From Phallusia mammillata (Eukaryota > Chordata > Ascidiacea > Phlebobranchia > Ascidiidae): DNA of 64,000 bases. The notes under the pieces were generated by a model, which made no database searches, was not told the origin of the DNA, and saw only the letters and a program-made list of their open reading frames with translations. A program made the translations under genes and the position numbers. The stretch is from contig QLIY01000734.1 in the NCBI GenBank assembly GCA_003260075.1, positions 1 to 64,000 on the forward strand, read 5' to 3'. Of this stretch, positions 1-12,400 are shown piece after piece. The stretch's first letter is position 1. Each line of letters begins with the position of its first letter.

Positions 1-1902
1 CCAGTTTCAAACTGGTTTTGACCGGTTTCTGCCTCCTACCGAACCTCTGAACCGGTTTTGAAAATCGAAAATTTTGACCCGATTTTGGAAAATCCCATAA
101 TGCTACAAACTTATATTTTGAAAATTGAGCAGAAATTACCCAGAAGTTGAGATATTATTTTGTAATCTATATTAAGCCTTTAATCCAGCGGTTCTCACGC
201 GCCCATGGGTGTAGGCTAGGGTTGTTAAATGCACAAATATTACGCGTTAAATGCAAAAATAAAAATCAGCGTCTGAAGAAAACACAGCAGTTAATGCTAA
301 GTGGGAAGTTTTGTTTGCTTTCACTGCTGACGAAAATGGTTTGCCAAGTGTAACAGAAACGTACGCAAAAAGTTAATTGACATGGATCAGGGTATCGTAT
401 CTCACGTTATCTCGTGTCGCCGTCCGTGTGACTTTCGAACATCTTAAATTATCTCGTAATAGAAGTGTTTGGATCGCAAAAAAGGTTAACGCAACTGAGA
501 TAAATTTGTCAGGGAGTGGGTATCATCAAATATGGTAACCCTGGTTTAGGCTGGCTCACTAGAAAAATCTTCCAAAAGACGGGAAAGCCTTATCTCCATT
601 GTGGCATAACTGTATTTGCTTTCGTAATGCACTGAATATTAAGGGTATGGCGATATCTGCTGAATTTGTCTGTAGGTTATTTAAAAAATAAATAATACCG
701 ACTGTCTGTTATTTATTAGAAATTAATACCGTCTGCCTGTTATTTTTTTAGAAATTAATACCCTTTCTTGTAGATCCTGGACTTAACAAGTTCAGTAAGC
801 TTGCCATCTGTATTTTTTGTTGAGCAGAGGTCATAAGCCCCAAGAGGTTGCTATAGGGCAGAAGCATGAGCCCTGAGGTTACTTTAAGTTTTAAAGCCAC
901 TCCAGACTAGCCGACTTCAGGCTGCCTACTTGCTAAAATTGTCTGCCTAATATCACACTGGACAGCGTAACAAAAATACAAACACAATAAAAAACACCAA
1001 GATCAAACACAGAAACATAAACCACACAAACATTTATTCAAGCTTATTCGAGTTCTTTTTTGTTTTAAGTTTAAGTTTTAAAGTGTTTTAATGATTTTCG
1101 ATTATGAAACCAGCAATTTTCCAACTTAACAACTTGGGTGTTAATTATTTAGCTAAAATCGAAATCTTTTTCACACAAGAGGCAAAAAAATCTAAAAGAT
1201 TTAACCTTAAGTCACACGATTTAGACACCGTTTGAGAACAAAAGTGCTATAATAGTAATTTTAAAAAATTAAAAATAAAGAAACTGAAAAATCACATGTC
1301 GAATAGCGGTGCAAAACAGTTTCGGGACTTTTGGGAAAAACGCAATAATTAAACAAGTATGGCGCCATAAATACTAAAAAAGTACCATTTTACATGTAAG
1401 TATACTCAGTTTTTTTTGTGTGGAAAGCAATAAATTGTAAAGACAATCGGCAAAACGACGTGTGTAGCCAACCATTATAAAAATACATAGATAGTTTTAA
1501 ACGTAATTTTATATATTTCTTCACCTTCCCTTTAATTAAAAACTTAAAGGAAAGGTTAGGAATTTTGAAACAAAGTAAGTTATGTGTACAAAGTTTTGAG
1601 GAACAAATCCGTTATGAATTTTGGAAAACATTTGCCCGTGAAACGGTTTGTTTGACACAAACGGATTGAGAGTTCGGTTTTAAAACAGTTTAGTAATAAA
1701 AAAATAATAATATTTCAAAATCAAATCGCAAAATAACAGATAAAACTGGGGAAGGAGCACTTGACATAGTAGTACAATTTTTAACAAGCAATAATTAGCA
1801 CAAAAAGGTGTCCACCAAACCATGAAAAAATCTACTATTTAACACACAATTAGCTACACCAAACCAGAAACAAATTTAAAAGTGGGAAAAAAGTTTGGAT
1901 TG
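1..1902. other. gene-free 3' flank of DHTKD1
   Basis: No reading frame in this AT-rich stretch resembles a known protein. It lies downstream of the DHTKD1 stop codon and probably includes that gene's 3' UTR; a minus-strand AATAAA (TTTATT on plus) is visible near 1033. I see no RNA gene here. Short AT-rich repeats near 680-770 have no clear family. Confidence 0.5.
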
Positions 1903-3400
1903 TTAAGAAAACGTGTCTTGCATAAGATTTTGAATTTGTTCGTTGTGGATTTGACCAATACCGACAGCTGGTGCGGGAAGGCATGGACGGCCGGCGAACT
2001 TCGGCTGAAACAAATAAAATTCCTTGCAAATCGTATTTGTCATAATTGAATCTTAATTCCAACACATAAAATGACTGGTGCGGTTGGTCTATAGACGGTA
2101 CTTTGCATACTAAGACATACCCCGCAAGGCCCTATGGCAAGGCGTAGGCTAGAAAAATCTAGCATGGGTTGGGATTCGAAACTACGACAGGAGTCTTTCC
2201 AGGACTTCTACTCTATTAACTGAGCTACACAGGCTCAGTTGAGACCCGGTCGAAAGGTAAATTACAAGCACCCTTGCCGGCCTTGTATGCTGCACATGTC
2301 AGCTTCGTAGTAGGCCAATTAGGGGATCACCAGATCGACCAGTAATAACGTAAGATGTTTGCTTATTAAAGTCCGTTGTAAGCAAAACACTAGGGCAGGA
2401 ATCTAAACACGGCTCCTGGACCAAATTTAACTTTTAATTGTTTTAAAACTGTTACGTGTAAAGTGTGTTAGGTTACTAAAATATCATAAACTTAATGCCA
2501 TCTCGCGCTTTTGCAATTTCTCCGTTAGCTTAATGGTCTATCAGTGGTTCTCAACTCGTTTCATGCCAACATAAGTGTTCGAGTTTTGGGGGAAAGTAGT
2601 CATATACAACAAGCATTTTGACTTGGAATTTATTTTTCAAAGCCGAATTGGAAGAAGCGCCCCCCCCCCATCAGTGGTTCTCAACTCGTTTCATGCCAAC
2701 ATAAGTGTTCGAGTTTTTGGGGAAAGTAGTCATATACAAAAAGCATTTTGACTTGGAATTTATTTTTCAAAGCCGAATTGGAAGAAGCAAAATAAAGTTA
2801 TTGACAGCTAACATTCAATAGATAATATGCAACTATCCCCAGCTTATCATAAAATATACAATGGACGTCTTGTGGACCACCTAAAAATTCACCATGGACC
2901 ACTGGTTGCCCTTAAACAAATGAATGGCTGTGTGGTTGAATGAGAAATATGTGAAATTTGTTCTTTTCATAATACACTATAGCCCGCCTATTTTCACTAA
3001 AGATTGTAATTATACAAACCTTAAACTCAAACCTTATAACTACACAAACAACACTTTACATTTTAATGTAAAAATCAACTATACCTGAATTCCTAGAAGA
3101 TTCTCAAAGCGTGGAGCCACGAAGCCCCAAGGTCCCATATTTCTAGGTTCCTCCTGACTCCAGACAAAATACTTCACCGATGGGTATTTTGCTAATTCAC
3201 GCTGGATGGCGCTGGTGGGAAACGGGCAAAGTTCTTCTAGCCGCAAGATGGCAGTATCGTCCCGTTTTCGCTGAGCCCGCTCCTTCTCCAATGCGTAGTA
3301 ATGTTTACCCGAGCAAAATATGATGTTCGTTGCGCTGGGGAAAAAAGGAACTTTCGTATTTTGCTGTTTACTCATTCGGAGTTTGACAAGTTAAGTCGAG

Positions 3401-3453
<53 letters not shown>

Positions 3454-6412
3454 TTTGCTGTTTACTCATTCGGAGTTTGACAAGTTAAGTCAAGTCTGTA
3501 CTCGAGTACTCGCTGCTGTACATTGCCATGTTTATGCTCGGTACTCGGTAGATCATTAAAAGTGATTCCGCGCCTTGTTTCTAAACTGGTGCCACTAAAA
3601 CATTTTCGAATGGCAACAAAAAGTTTAAAAAGAGTGCAAAGATTTTAATGTAAGTTGATGTTACGATTTCATAGTAATAATGCTTGTGTCCCTACAGTCC
3701 TAAATATTTTCCAATCGACAAAGTACAACTTGCAATTAAACTAACCGAATTTGTCTGTGATGCCAATTCAGCTTTTGGTATACAGCAAAACAATATGGCA
3801 CTTTATAGATAAAAACACAAACAATACTTACTTCTTCGGTGCTCTGTCGTCTCCAATAACCGGCTGAAAAGTAGTTCCCTCTTCAAAGTCTTTCATAGGG
3901 GACATTGCAGGCTAAAAAACACAAAAACATGTCATATGGACCCCTAAAATGACCCTATCCGACAAGGTGATTTCCCTATTCACTCCTAATCTGCTGCAAA
4001 GTTTTATGACTCACCGGAAATCGTAATAGAATCTTTGGTGACGCAACAATCAGTGGTTTCCGGAAGTTTCTCAACATCTGACGACGTAGCAGGTGGAAAT
4101 ACTGAGCTGAGGTGGTTGGATGGCAAACTGACATGTTGACTCCATCCCCGTCGACATCTAAGCACAGAATTCAGGGTCAGACAAAAAAATAAAAGCACCT
4201 ATGTAAAAGGGGTACAAGGGCATCCAAATCTATGTCCACGTTATTTAACACAGGGGATCAAAACAACCTTTTTGGGTGAGCCACAAAAAGTCGCATCGTT
4301 TTAAAACCCAAACACACACTGTGCTATAGAAAATAAAAACATTCCGCAAAATCACGACAACTTAAAACTAAAAAAACAGGAATTCTTTGTGTCAATTGAA
4401 TTTACTAAATTACGTAAAGAAGAAAACATGGCAAAAACTTGTTGATATTTACACTTTAGGATATTGTCTGACCCCAAGTGGCCGACCTTGCCACTAAAAC
4501 ACCTTAAAACTAACATACGTGTTTCACTGCTGTTCGTGCATTGAAGAAAACGCTCGATTCTACATGAAGAATGTTCAGGCCCAGCACCGTCGTAGCCATG
4601 AGGTAAAAGCATCACAAGTCCACTCTGATACATCCACTTCGCTGCAATGAAATGAAAGTTGTTACTTCCACAAAAATATTTGCATATAATTTTAACCAAG
4701 GTTTAGCCGGATTCGTATGTAAGTAGTAGGATGCGCCGAGCCGAGCCAGAACCCGAGTACTCGGTACCGAGCATCGCTGTTTTTGATGCTCGGTGCTCGG
4801 CCGAGCAGTTGCACAAACTGACCCGAGCATTAAATTTGCATATTCATGCCCTGCTAACATATGAAACTAGTGTTCTAAACGGAGTCTATGAACAAAAACA
4901 AATGATTTTTTAAATGTATTAGATTGTGAAAAAACGTGTACTTCTGAGGCCTGCCAGCTTAATACACCGCTGGTGACGTAAGAGGCCTTGTAGAGCTAAA
5001 ACGTAGAAAGGGGATTTCTTGTGACGTCATAATGCACCGAGCGCGCTCGGCCGAGCACTGAGCATTAACGTGAGATTGCAGTTTTGGCACATCCCTAGTA
5101 AGTAGTGTAGAGATGTTTGCATGTGTAGGCCTACTGGTATTTATTTATTTGTAGAGATGTTTGCATTTTTATATTATCAAGTCATACCGAGCAAAGATAA
5201 CCGAAAAGTATATAACGCATTTGTTTAGTTTGTACTGGTAAAGCAAGTTGACAAAAATCACAACTGAACTTATAAGATAATATTATCAGCTATTATCTTA
5301 TCTGTAACCAGTAAAATGAAGTTTAAAATGTAGCACTTCCATACTACACATATAACATAACCACCTTCGCCAGATGTAACCATTGTGTCGATCACGATTT
5401 GAGCTCCGTTGAAGAAATCACCGAACTGAGCTTCCCATACAATAAGTCTGTTCGGGTTTTCAATGCTCATTCCGTATTCAAAGCCTAAAACAGCTTCTTC
5501 AGAAAGCAAGGAGTTCACTATCTATAAATAAAAGTACAGTTTGTTCCAAAAAAGGATGTATACATGAACCTTGTTACATTTTTTTCGATATAACATTGTA
5601 ACATTGTAACAGAGCTATAAGACAGTTCGGGTTCAGTTTACATGAAATGGTCTTGATTCCGGCCTGACTTTACTTTAAGATGCCTTTGTGCCGCAATTTT
5701 AACAAAAGCATCGTGTGTAATTTGTGCAAGGGTAGAGTTTTTCAAAAGACGATTTTTTAACTTCAGCCGAAATCAAAAAATACAAGTTTTTTACACACAT
5801 TAGGCCCAAAACAGACCCGAAAATTAGATTTTCCAAAATGAATTTACAGCATGTTGCTAAATTACGACCTAATTGAGAAAATGTTCTACTTTAAACCTTT
5901 TGGAGCATCAGATTCGTTACATCTTTAGTTTTTAGTGAAAATCCGAACATATGATATTTTTATTTTTACCCCCCCCCCTTCGGGTTCAGTTTACATGAAA
6001 TGGTCTTGATTCCGGCCTGACTTTACCTTAAGATGCCTTTGTGCCGCAATTTTAACAAAGGCATCATTTGTTGTTCATGCAAGGGTAGAGTTTTTCAAAA
6101 GACGATTTTATAGCTTCAGCAAATTAAACCTCAACAAACAGAAAAGCCCACCTCCAAATGTCCTTTCTGATTCTCATGCATATGGTTCAAGGGAATAATC
6201 ACAGTGCCGTCAACTTGATCAACCAAGAAATCATGTCTATGACTGAACGTTCCCCGTCCTACGTCTTGCCCGCATAACCGCACATCGAAGTTTTGATGCA
6301 TCAAAGACCCGAATGCGAAAGCTTCAGCAAGCGACCAGTCGATGTCGCCGTTTGCACGGAGCTTATCCAACCGTGAAGTCACGTGAGTCTTCAGCAAGTG
6401 CTCGTGAATGTT
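1903..6412 (-). CDS. DHTKD1: DHTKD1 3' exons: pyrimidine-binding and C-terminal domains
   Basis: Exons 6152-6412, 5365-5521, 4519-4641, 4015-4157, 3832-3911, 3085-3334 and 1903-2004 encode the transketolase-like pyrimidine-binding domain and the C-terminal E1 domain. The last exon reads [20 protein letters not shown] and ends DTFS before TAA, matching the family's conserved C-terminal PAVGIG motif. The final 1.08-kb intron holds a tRNA-type SINE and a hAT-like repeat; the intron at 4642-5364 holds a 371-bp MITE. Confidence 0.9.
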
Positions 6413-9400
6413 CTGTAGTGAATGTGAAACTGTTTGTTAGGTGGTAAAAGATATAGTTCAAGGCCTAAATCCAGGCAATGAGGAGGTATTGAGTGAAGAG
6501 TAATAGTGGATATAAAACTGTTAATAAGGTTCTTAAGGCAGATTGGAATTTCACCACAGTAGTATTAACGCATTGTCTTTCTTGAACATGTGATGCTGTG
6601 ACTGCATGTGTGCAACTTTTTTCGGTCTGTTACGTAATAAAGAGTAACGTCACCACCTCTGTATTGTTAAAAATCAAACTTGTGACCGACATTGCACCAA
6701 AACCGAGTAATTATATAGCATCAAAAACACCGGGTGGGTTTCGTAAATCTGGCATTTCGCTTTCAAACACTATATTGGCCAGTATCATGACAATGTAAAT
6801 ACATATGTATCAAACAATACTGTGTAAATATTCAAAAATATTCAGATATAAACGCAAAGACTTCCCCGAATCTTATTATTCAAACGGAAATACCTGGGTT
6901 GCTTCCCAATGACAAGACCCGAACGAAGTATGGTAACATTTAACCTGTCTGCATTAAGAAATAAAATAAGTTGTATAGCTATCGTAAAACTATAAGAAAT
7001 ATTTGTTTTTTACCAATAAATTGCAGACAGGAAAATGTACCATACTGTATATATAGGAGATATTGTCACCTAATAAAACCACATTCAAGACAACCAGATA
7101 ATCACAAGGTTAAACGAGGTACAGATAACCAAGAAAAAACCTCTAGTACTTACAAACCATTCTGGGATTTCCACAGATTTAGCTCCAACATATCTCAGTA
7201 GAGCAGCCGAGCAACCCGTGTCCCACTGGCTGATAGAATCTGTGCGCGGAATCATCATATTCTGCCAACTGGAACCGGATTGGAGGTAGTTCGGATCCGG
7301 TTCCACGGATTCGCACCCCTTCAGCTCGCCATTTAAACGTTCCGATTCCTCACTTTTCCACTTCTCAATGATGTCATTGGTGATTATGTCATCGGCCTAA
7401 AAAAACGTTTAAAAATCTCATAGGTTGAAAAAATTAAAAACAACGGAAAAATGCTTTATAAGTGCATGTAATTCAATCGCCTTTGTGTATTGCACCAAAA
7501 AAAAAACAATTGAAATACATACAAAGCTACCAATATGCCAATTCAAAAACCCCCCCCCCGGTTCCACGGATTCGCACCCCTTCAGCTCGCCATTTAAATG
7601 TTCCGATTCCTCACTTTTCCACTTCTCAATGATGTCATTGGTGATTACGTCATCGGCCTAAAAAAACGTTTAAAAATCACATAGGTTGAAAAAATTAATA
7701 ACAACGGAAAAATGCTTTATAAGTGCATGTAATTCAATCGCCTTTGTGTATTGCACCAAAAAAAAAACAATTGAAATACATACAAAGCTACCAATATGCC
7801 AATTCAAAAAGAAAACTAGAAGGGTGGCTTAGCACATTTTGTCGTTGCATTTACACTATAACCTATTTTAAAACATAAATATATTTCCCATGCCTTTTTT
7901 GTATTGGCGTTTTATAACCTTAGTTGTTTCTGNCAGAAAATAACCCATTTAAGGGGGCTAGCGGGATTAATATTTGGGTAATCAACAAAAACAAAGTGGG
8001 ATGCATATCTACATACCTATATCTACCAGGGGGGGGGGGCGGGTAAATATTTGGGTAATCAACAAAAACAAAGTGGGATGCACATCTACATACCTATATT
8101 TACCATCTGTGAAAATTTCATCCAAATCCATCAAATATTAGATGGAAAAACGGGTCGGACAAAGTTTGGGAAGAAAAAACAAAAGAAAAAAACAAAACAC
8201 ATTCGAGTAAAATCAATATGTGTCCCCTTCAGGGAAGGGGACCCATAACTAGTTAAACAACACCAATGTAAGTTGGACAAATGGGGTCTCCAACATAAAA
8301 CAAAAAGGAGTTTTGAACAATAGTTTTTTTCAGCATATTCCTGAGTTTTATGTTGTAGTGAAGTGTTTACCCACCATCAGTTTATCCACATAAAGTTGAG
8401 GTACAGATTTCCTGTTTTCGACCATTTTGTAGGTGAGTGGTTGTGTAAAAGTTGGGTCGTCCATTTCGTTGTGACCCCATCGACGGTAGCAGAGCATGTC
8501 CACTATAATGTCTCTGTGAATTATCATTTAAAGTTAGTTGAACACATGGGTTTAAACAAGTGGTTCTTCATAATCTATAAACTTTTGAAAAACTAAGTAG
8601 ACCCCAAAAATGCTTCCAAAACTTGTTTTTACTCTTAGTTTATGGTTTATGTTTTTTTAACTTTTATAACTTTTAATCATCTTTTCAGTTGGAAACTTGT
8701 AAAGCTCAGGTTAACAATCTTTGCTTTAAATGTGTTGAAGTGTGTAATCATAGTCTGTATTGCGATTAAATTGCAAATTGGCAAATTTGGTCAACTGTAT
8801 AGTTATTCTCGCTGTGCAAATTTTAAGCACTCACAAAGTCAGTAGTTCTCAAACAATACCAGATGGTAGCCAGGTGTACCAAAAGATAGCAGACATTTTA
8901 GTCACACTACTTTTTTTTAAATCCCAACATAAATGAGTATTTTTTTGGGAAAAAAAGTTTAAGAAACACTGCACCAAGTGCATAAGTCAATTAGTTTACC
9001 GACCTATTGGCTTGACTGGGTTGATTTTTTTCTGACACAACCACTACTATAAGATGCTGACACTGGATTTCAACCCACAACCTTGTGAGGACAGCCATGT
9101 TAACCACTCAGCCACCTTGTTTTTTTGTTGACTGACACTTGCGAAAAAGTTAATTTTATCTGCTTACTTTCTAAATTTATGTCGATATTCAGTTGCAAGT
9201 TGAGCAGCCTTCACAACATCTTCAGGTGAATCTCCATTGACATGAATAACTGGACACCCAATCATTTTACCTGTAATTTCAAAATATCACTTGCCGAAAA
9301 AGTCAAACAACCAAAAGTATGACCAATCTGCATTGGATTGTTATTTGTTATTGTTTTCTGTTACATATACAGCATTACTTAAGATTTACAAATTATTGTT

Positions 9401-12400
9401 TACTAGAACTTTATTTTTTATTTAAAAGCATGAAATTAGAGTTACAGTTTCGGAAATAAAATTTAGGACTTAAAAAATAAAAACATGTCAAAGATGCTAT
9501 GTACATGTGCCAACTTTATTGGAAAATGTAAGTAGAATTCAAAACACACACCATGCTTTGTGTAACCTGCTTCATAACACTGTGCAGCTGCAGCATGTTT
9601 AGTCATGGTCCACCAATTGTGCCATTCATAACGTTTCTTTCCATAACATGGTATACATGCTTTTACCAAAGGGGGGGGGGCATTTAGTCATGGTTCACCA
9701 ATTGTGTCATTCATAACGTTTCTTTCCATAACATGGTATACATGCTTTTACCAAATGAAATAAACTCAACTCAAGCCCTATGTGGTCTACTGTGCTTTAT
9801 AACCTATACTATTCATATACGGTTGGTAATCATATAAAGAGTGTTTGAATATCTCACCAATATCACTAGAATATGGTGTTGATCTGCCGTGATGTGGAGG
9901 AGTAGTGAAACCAAGCAGGTTGTTCACAATGAGATGGATTGTTCCTCCGACATCGAAGTGTGGGAGGCGACTCATATTCAACGCTTCCATGACAACCCCT
10001 GGAGAGCAAAGAGCATTTAAGGTGACTCAGTAAGGAGCAGGAAAGGATACACGGTCATAAATAGACTTTGGATTATTCAATGGGCGTCTTGAGACTCTCA
10101 GGAAATGGTGAAAGTCCTATTCATATAAGATGTGCATGGTCTTTTGAGTTTTTGGAAAAGGTTTTTGAATTGTGGCTGTGCAGTATGGGTTGCATAATGA
10201 GGAATGCTTTCATTTTTCTGCTCTTCATTATTGCCAGTGTTTCAGGTTTGTGAAAATTTTCTTTGCCAAATAAAGGGGGGGGGGGCTGAGTTTTTGGAGG
10301 TTTTTGAATTGTGGCTGTGCAGTATGGGTTGTATAATGAGGAATGCTTTCATTTTTCTGCTCTTTGTTATTGCCAGTGTTTCAGGTTTGTGAAAATTTTC
10401 TTTGCCAAATAAAGTTGGTTTAACATGTGAATGTCTCGAAAGATTTTGTGAAAATTTAGATGGGTTTAACTTTGATTTGAAAAGAAATAAACATTTTATT
10501 TTATGAAATTTAAAAATGCCATTTAAAAAACGACAAAAAGATCACTAGCATAATTTAAAGAAATTTGATGGTACATAAAAACTACTCAAGATTTAAAACA
10601 ATTCTTTTGTAAAACAAAATTAACTAATCTTCATTACAATACCGAAATGGTTGCACATGTAATTTGGAACACTACATACTGATCTGTTCATAAGTTTAAT
10701 GATGAAAAAATGGCCCAAATAGACGTAAAAAGCGACATGCTTTATTTTTTAAATGTTTCAGGAAACCCTAATGCGATCATTTAAGTCTACTTGAGTCTTT
10801 ATTTCCTTCATTAAACTTATGAACATCCACATAGTGTTCCAAAGTAGGCAACCATTACGGTATTGTAATGAAAAAGAGGCTCGAAAATAAACTATGATAA
10901 TAAACAAGAACTTTTTCAGCACAACATGCAATTTATCTACATGAAAAAGATGTCTACATGTACAGCACATTTCTGCAAAATTGGGAAACTGCAAAAACAA
11001 AATGTGAAGAAGACTTTGATGCAAAATTGTCCACGATCGAAAATTCTGTGATTCAATCATACGTTGAATCTGATTTTGATAAAATCACTACCAAGTAAGT
11101 TATAATGGACAGAAAATCTAACAAACTGGAAATTGTTGGTGAATGAAAAAACTACCAATTTGCTCGAACTAATTTACACACAATACTAAACTTAAAAAAT
11201 AAAGTATAAAAATGTTTAATGTTTATTTATTAGTTTTGGGGGTTAAATATTCTTTGCTATGTGTAGGCAAAACTTGTAGGGCATAGTTGACAAGTTTTAA
11301 TGAAATTCATTGATCTATTACAGACAAACAGAAAAAATCAGCAGACAAAAAATAATTCAGCATAGATAATGCTGATAAATAAAAAGTTTAACTGGGTAAA
11401 ACCAAGGGTTCTGACGCTTATCGCTTCTAAGCACACCTTAGTATCATGCCAGGTTAACTATACCTAGACCAATTAGAGTTAATTGGTGTCTGATTTGATG
11501 TTGGGTTTAGTTGGCAAAAAGCACATTGCCAAAATTAAAACATTTATTCAAAAAGCATGCAAATTCTTTTGACAAACTTGCTGTTTCTACAACAAGTCAT
11601 AAGTAAATACAAAATCAAATTTTCACCACTTTTAGAGGAAACCACTATTGGATTGGATTGCAAAGATCGGGAAGTGTTGGTTGGGGCTGGTTGACCCCAA
11701 CCCCCTATAATTTCTCAAACTGGGTGATGGGGCCAGGTGGAGCAGCAAAAGGAAATTGTGCAGCGATATCTGTCCGCGGTGGTAGTTGGAAGAAAATGGC
11801 GTGTAACACAAGTTTGCCATACATTTGCAGACAAAAAGGTAAAAGTAATAATAAGTTTTGCTCATGTAAACCACTTATGTTTTAGGAAACAAATATTGGC
11901 AGTTTCACCCGAAATGCGCCCATAAAAAATACATCTAAGTCAATCAACTAATAGTCCATTAGTATGTGTATTTTAAAAAGTTTAAATCATTTTTTCTTGG
12001 CCAAATTGAAGGAACAAAACTTCCTTTGAGATAAAAAAAAAGGGGAAAACCTGAAAGAATGTGTGTCCCCTTCAGGAAAAGGGATCCATAGTACGCAAAG
12101 AATATGCTAATGAGCAATATTGTATCTTGGTGCAGATTAGAGTAGCTAGGAGTCATGACCTTAACAATATTATAAATATAAACAGTCTTTACTGAATATA
12201 CGATCTAGAAAATTTTGATAGGCAACAGTATGAGAGTTAGTATGGCATAAAAACATAACACCAATACCACCTGTACTAATTTTTATACATCACCCATTTC
12301 TTTTTCAAACAAAATGTAAATGTTACAATGTGAATCAGTTGTGCATCACTAGAAGTGAGAGTATATGCATCACCCAAATAATTGTCCAAATTATATGCTT

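Noticed and set aside
2169..2236. Functional tRNA gene
   Set aside because: The acceptor stem and loop lengths do not form a proper cloverleaf, and a SINE body follows.
7559..7658. Extra DHTKD1 exon
   Set aside because: It is a partial copy without a donor and lies after a C run.
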